Below, piece by piece: positions 60,444 through 64,000 of a stretch of 64,000 nt of DNA. Origin of the DNA: Saprospiraceae bacterium (lineage in GTDB: Bacteria; Bacteroidota; Bacteroidia; Chitinophagales; Saprospiraceae); assembly GCA_041392805.1 (NCBI GenBank), contig JAWKLJ010000002.1, positions 2,557,001 through 2,621,000 of the forward strand. Direction: 5' to 3'. A program made the position numbers and the translations under genes. The notes beneath the pieces are model-generated. The model saw only the letters and a list, made by a program, of their open reading frames with translations. It searched no databases and had not been told where the DNA came from. The stretch's first letter is position 1. Each line of letters starts with the position of its first letter.

Positions 60444-62774
60444 ATGCGTATCTGGCAACTAAAATGGCGGAACCATAAACAATGGCTACTCCTCAGCCTG
60501 TTTTTGCTTATCCTCGTCTTCATTTGGCAATGTAGTGCCAACCCTGGGCAATTGGCCAAGGGGGAATTGGATTTTAATTTCCATATCCGACCCATCTTAT
60601 CTGACAAATGCTTCAAATGTCATGGCCCGGATGCTAATAAAAGAGAAGCTGATCTGCGCCTGGATACCAAAGAGGGGGCATTTGCTGCCTTAAAAGACCA
60701 ACCCGGTCATTTTGCGCTGGTGCCAGGAAAACCTAGAGAATCTGAAGTTTTTCAACGAATTACTTCTTCTGATACCAGCCTCTTGATGCCTCCCCCTGAA
60801 GCCAATTTGACTTTGAGCCAAAGGGAAATTGACCTGATCGAAAAATGGATTTCACAAGGGGCCGAATACAAACCCCATTGGTCTTTTATTCCACCCAAAG
60901 AAGCGGCAGTGCCACGGGTGAGCAATAAAGAATGGCCGAGAAACGAAATTGACTATTTTATTTTAGAAGACATCGAGGCTAATAATTTGAAACCAAATGC
61001 CGAGGCAGAAAAAGCTTATTTATTAAAGCGATTATCCTTTGATTTGACAGGTTTGCCTCCTTCGCTTGAATTGCAAGAGCGTTTCGAGCGAGATGCTAGT
61101 CCTGATGCCTATGAAAAAGTGGTGGATGAGCTGTTGGCCTCGAAGCATTATGGCGAAAAAATGGCCATCCCCTGGCTAGATGTAGCGCGTTATGCCGATT
61201 CGCATGGTTACCAGGATGATGGCGTGCGTACCATGTGGCCCTGGCGCGATTGGGTAATTCATGCTTTTAATGAAAACTACCCATACGACAAGTTTTTAAC
61301 CTGGCAATTGGCGGGTGATCTATTGCCCAATCCCACCAAAGAAATGTTGCTGGCCACAGGCTTTAATCGCAACCATAAAATCACCCAGGAAGGTGGCGTG
61401 ATCGATGAAGAATATCGCATAGAATATGTAACAGATCGAACCAATACCTTTGGCAAAACCTTTTTAGCACTGACCTTTGAATGTGCTAAATGTCATGACC
61501 ACAAATACGACCCCATCGCCCAAAAAGATTACTACAGTTCCTTTGCTTTTTTTAACCAGGTACCTGAAAAAGGACTGGTGGGTACGATTGATGCTTCCTT
61601 CGCCGACCCACCCAATATGAAGATCACGGATAAGGATATTGCCGAGGTTTTACAATTTATCAATAAAAAGGATACTGCCTTTGTTGAAGTAATGGTCATG
61701 AAAGATTCCCTTGGTATCCGGCCTACGCATGTTTTGCAAAGAGGTGTTTATGACGCGCCGGGAGAAGTGGTCGGATTTGGCCTTCCGGCAGCCATCATGC
61801 CTTTTGATACCAACAACTTTGCCCAAAACCGGCTCGGGCTGGCTCAATGGTTGTTGGATGAAAAAAATCCATTGACAGCGAGGGTCTTCGTGAATAGAAT
61901 CTGGCAAGAATTTTTTGGAAGAGGTATTGTGAAAACTGTCGGCGATTTTGGAATGCAAGGCGACTTGCCTACCAATATAGGCTTATTGGATTGGCTGGCT
62001 GTGGATTTCAGGAAAAACAATTGGGATATTAAACAGCTGGTTAAAAAGATTGTTTTATCTGCCACTTATCGGCAATCTGCTGAGGTAACAGCAAGAAAAT
62101 TGGAAAAAGATCCTGAGAATATTTATTTATCTAGAGCACCACGCTTGCGATTTGATGCCGAAATTGTTAGGGATCACGTATTGGCCAGTAGCGGATTGTT
62201 AAACCCAGAAATTGGCGGACCAAGTGTAAAACCTTACCAGCCGGGAGACATTTGGGTGGTCGCAACCTCTGGCCGTGGCCTGCTCATGAATTACATCCAG
62301 GACCATGGATCCGACTTGTATCGAAGAGGGATGTATGTCTTTATTAAACGGACCGTTCCGCCGCCTTCCATGTTGATGTTTGACGCTTCCAATCGCGACC
62401 AGTGCGAGGTCAAACGGACCCGTACCAATACGCCTTTACAGGCCTTGGTAATGCTCAATGATCCGCACGTTCTGGAAGCTTCCAGGGTTTTGGCGGAGCG
62501 CTTGGTGCAGGAAAGATCTACGTCAACCGAGAAAATAGCTAAGGCATTTCGCCTCATTATTTGCCGCCAAGCCAAGCCAGATGAATTGGAAATTCTGGAA
62601 GCCTATTTAGAGGAGGAAAAAAGCCATTTGGCAGGCAATGAAAAAAAAGCTTTAGCATTGTTGAAAGTAGGAGAGACCCCTCCGATTGAATGGGAGGATA
62701 CCGTTGAGTTGGCTGCTTTAATGCAAACCATTCATGCTATTTATAATATGGAAGAAGCCATTACCAAAACATAG
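60444..62774 (+). CDS. PSCyt1/DUF1549/DUF1553 protein with cytochrome c-like motif
   Basis: A 776-residue exported protein with a hydrophobic N-terminus ending near VFIWQC (possible lipobox). The PSCyt1 domain follows: FHIRPILSDKCFKCHGPD contains a CxxCH heme site, then ADLRLDTKEGA. The DUF1549 domain has WPRNEIDYFILEDIEANNLKP, RLSFDLTGLPP and ECAKCHDHKYDP, a second CxxCH. DUF1553 is marked by RVFVNRIWQEFFGRGIV and RTRTNTPLQALVMLNDP. The layout is common in Planctomycetes and Verrucomicrobia and also found in some Bacteroidota. The role is unknown; redox-linked attack on complex organics is often suggested. A DUF1501 gene follows after 12 bases. Confidence 0.9.
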   Translation: MRIWQLKWRNHKQWLLLSLFLLILVFIWQCSANPGQLAKGELDFNFHIRPILSDKCFKCHGPDANKREADLRLDTKEGAFAALKDQPGHFALVPGKPRESEVFQRITSSDTSLLMPPPEANLTLSQREIDLIEKWISQGAEYKPHWSFIPPKEAAVPRVSNKEWPRNEIDYFILEDIEANNLKPNAEAEKAYLLKRLSFDLTGLPPSLELQERFERDASPDAYEKVVDELLASKHYGEKMAIPWLDVARYADSHGYQDDGVRTMWPWRDWVIHAFNENYPYDKFLTWQLAGDLLPNPTKEMLLATGFNRNHKITQEGGVIDEEYRIEYVTDRTNTFGKTFLALTFECAKCHDHKYDPIAQKDYYSSFAFFNQVPEKGLVGTIDASFADPPNMKITDKDIAEVLQFINKKDTAFVEVMVMKDSLGIRPTHVLQRGVYDAPGEVVGFGLPAAIMPFDTNNFAQNRLGLAQWLLDEKNPLTARVFVNRIWQEFFGRGIVKTVGDFGMQGDLPTNIGLLDWLAVDFRKNNWDIKQLVKKIVLSATYRQSAEVTARKLEKDPENIYLSRAPRLRFDAEIVRDHVLASSGLLNPEIGGPSVKPYQPGDIWVVATSGRGLLMNYIQDHGSDLYRRGMYVFIKRTVPPPSMLMFDASNRDQCEVKRTRTNTPLQALVMLNDPHVLEASRVLAERLVQERSTSTEKIAKAFRLIICRQAKPDELEILEAYLEEEKSHLAGNEKKALALLKVGETPPIEWEDTVELAALMQTIHAIYNMEEAITKT

Positions 62775-62786
62775 AAATCTATTGCC

Positions 62787-64000
62787 ATGGCCAATGAATT
62801 TTTTAACCATCGACTCAATATCAATCGCCGCCATTTTCTAGGTAAAATGGGAGTTGGTTTAGGCAGCGTGGCGCTAGGATCCCTCCTGATGCCTGACTTG
62901 TTTAAGGGTGGGGCAGATGTAGCAGGAGAACTACCGCTTGGGGTGACCCATTTTGCGCCTAAAGCCAAAAGGGTGATCTATTTATTCCAAAATGGCGCCC
63001 CCTCCCAACTGGAGAGCTTTGACTATAAGCCAAAGTTGCGGGAAATGTTTGGCCAGGATTTACCGGCATCAGTAAGAGCAGGCCAGCGTTTGACGGGGAT
63101 GACTTCCAATCAGGAAAAATTTCCGCTCGTTGGTTCAAAATTTGATTTCAAACAACATGGCCAATCTGGCGCCTGGATAAGTGAAATCTTCCCGCATATC
63201 GCCGAAATCGCAGATGACATTTGTATCGTAAAAACGATGCATACCGAAGCCATTAACCATGATCCTGCCCTGACTTTTATGCAAACTGGCGCCCAACAAG
63301 GTAACCGGCCAAGCATGGGCGCCTGGCTGAGTTATGGCTTGGGCAGTGAGAACAAAAACCTGCCCGCCTTTTGTGTATTGCTGTCCAGGGGAAGGGGGAA
63401 TGGCCAAGGCGTATATTCCAAATTATGGACAAATGGCTTTTTGGATAGTGTACACCAGGGGGTCCAATTCAGTAGCGGCGAAGACCCCGTCCTTTACCTC
63501 AACAACCCTGACGGCTCCGACCGCGAAGGCCGCCGGCGCATGCTCGACCGCTTGGCTCAATTGAATGAGAAGAGTTTTGAAACCTTCGGAGATCCCGAAA
63601 TTCAAACGAAAATTCAACAGTATGAAATGGCCTACCGGATGCAAACGGCCGTTCCTGAATTGACCGATTTGAGCAAAGAACCCGAACACATCATTCGAAT
63701 GTATGGCGCAGAATGTTTAGTCCCTGGTTCGTATGCTGCTAATTGTTTGCTGGCTAGAAAACTATCAGAAGCCGGGGTTCGATTTGTACAGCTATACCAT
63801 CAGGGGTGGGACCAACATGGCAACTTGGTCGGAGAGATGAGGCTGCAAGCAGAGGATGTCGACCGTTCTTCAGCTGCCTTGGTAAAAGACTTGAAACAGA
63901 GAGGTTTACTAGATGAGACCTTAGTTATTTGGGGAGGTGAATTTGGCCGAACCAACTACTGCCAAGGTAAATTATCGCCAGATAATTACGGTCGGGATCA
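62787..64000 (+). CDS. DUF1501 family protein, 3' end outside the window
   Basis: From the ATG at 62787 the frame stays open to the window edge, giving about 404 residues of an incomplete protein. The N-terminus reads NINRRHFLGKMGVGLGSVALGSLL, a twin-arginine signal. RVIYLFQNGAPSQLESFDYKP, TEAINHDPALTFMQTG and IWGGEFGRTNYCQG are the conserved blocks of DUF1501, a sulfatase/alkaline phosphatase-like fold. DUF1501 genes routinely follow PSCyt1/DUF1549/DUF1553 genes, as here, and the two products probably work together in the periplasm. Confidence 0.92.
   Translation, partial: MANEFFNHRLNINRRHFLGKMGVGLGSVALGSLLMPDLFKGGADVAGELPLGVTHFAPKAKRVIYLFQNGAPSQLESFDYKPKLREMFGQDLPASVRAGQRLTGMTSNQEKFPLVGSKFDFKQHGQSGAWISEIFPHIAEIADDICIVKTMHTEAINHDPALTFMQTGAQQGNRPSMGAWLSYGLGSENKNLPAFCVLLSRGRGNGQGVYSKLWTNGFLDSVHQGVQFSSGEDPVLYLNNPDGSDREGRRRMLDRLAQLNEKSFETFGDPEIQTKIQQYEMAYRMQTAVPELTDLSKEPEHIIRMYGAECLVPGSYAANCLLARKLSEAGVRFVQLYHQGWDQHGNLVGEMRLQAEDVDRSSAALVKDLKQRGLLDETLVIWGGEFGRTNYCQGKLSPDNYGRD

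Overview
The window looks like chromosomal DNA of a Bacteroidota, most likely a Saprospiria/Saprospiraceae-type marine or sludge bacterium. Support from the sequence: type IX secretion signals of both kinds (a gliding-motility/CHU-type C-terminal domain on a 1,670-residue protein and a type A sorting tail on a 1,008-residue protein), a CarbopepD-regulatory-domain TonB receptor, a DUF6089 barrel protein, few Shine-Dalgarno sequences, and repeated TAnnTTTG boxes, the Bacteroidota -7 promoter element, at sensible distances from starts. No rRNA, tRNA, CRISPR array, prophage or transposase was seen. Genus assignment is inference.

Layout. 1-4475 (minus): a RibF-glycosyltransferase fusion, RluA-type pseudouridine synthase, 2OG-Fe(II) oxygenase, and an ArnT-like glycosyltransferase cut by the window edge. 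4623-6857 (plus): Mrp/ApbC, NifU-like scaffold and PyrF. 6854-9127 (minus): FkbM methyltransferase and a DnaQ-type exonuclease/GIY-YIG nuclease. 9152-13347 (plus): NamZ (DUF1343), DUF368 (PopT), AroE, proline dehydrogenase. 13781-18793: giant T9SS surface protein behind a long, hairpin-rich leader. 19000-20522 (minus): PiT-like membrane protein and a small membrane protein. 20583-25145 (plus): McrBC-type restriction locus whose EVE-McrB and McrC genes are separated by a palindromic repeat element and an ankyrin-repeat lipoprotein gene. 25323-31294 (minus): T9SS beta-rich protein with a 1,032-bp internal duplication, then a TonB receptor. 31435-33161 (minus): degenerate CDF-like membrane protein and a retropepsin-like protease. 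33574-37698 (plus): PyrG, GT-C protein, TrmH/SpoU methyltransferase, EVE protein. 37700-40367 (minus): IlvA and IlvC. 40773-47278 (minus): DUF6089 protein, Ppk1, GT-C protein, and a BtaA/BtaB pair that predicts phosphorus-free betaine lipids. 47574-50886 (plus): MsbA-like ABC exporter, MurB, YbaK-type deacylase. 51261-55547 (minus): HAD phosphatase, FadJ-like and thiolase (beta-oxidation). 55775-end (plus): thioesterase, Gfo/Idh/MocA oxidoreductase, FAH-family dehydratase plus ketoglutarate-semialdehyde dehydrogenase (Weimberg-like route), and a PSCyt1/DUF1549/DUF1553 + DUF1501 pair that runs off the window.

Most of the coding content is ordinary core metabolism and envelope biology. The most unusual material is (i) the three-gene mcrB-ankyrin lipoprotein-mcrC arrangement, (ii) the ribF-GT2 gene fusion, (iii) the btaAB pair next to polyphosphate kinase, and (iv) a strikingly rich set of intergenic palindromic elements: two copies of a 170-215 bp element with inverted ends, two copies of a 29-bp hairpin, two long unique inverted repeats, and a perfect 33-nt palindrome beside an 18-bp tandem repeat. 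All function calls come from reading the protein sequences; no database search was possible.
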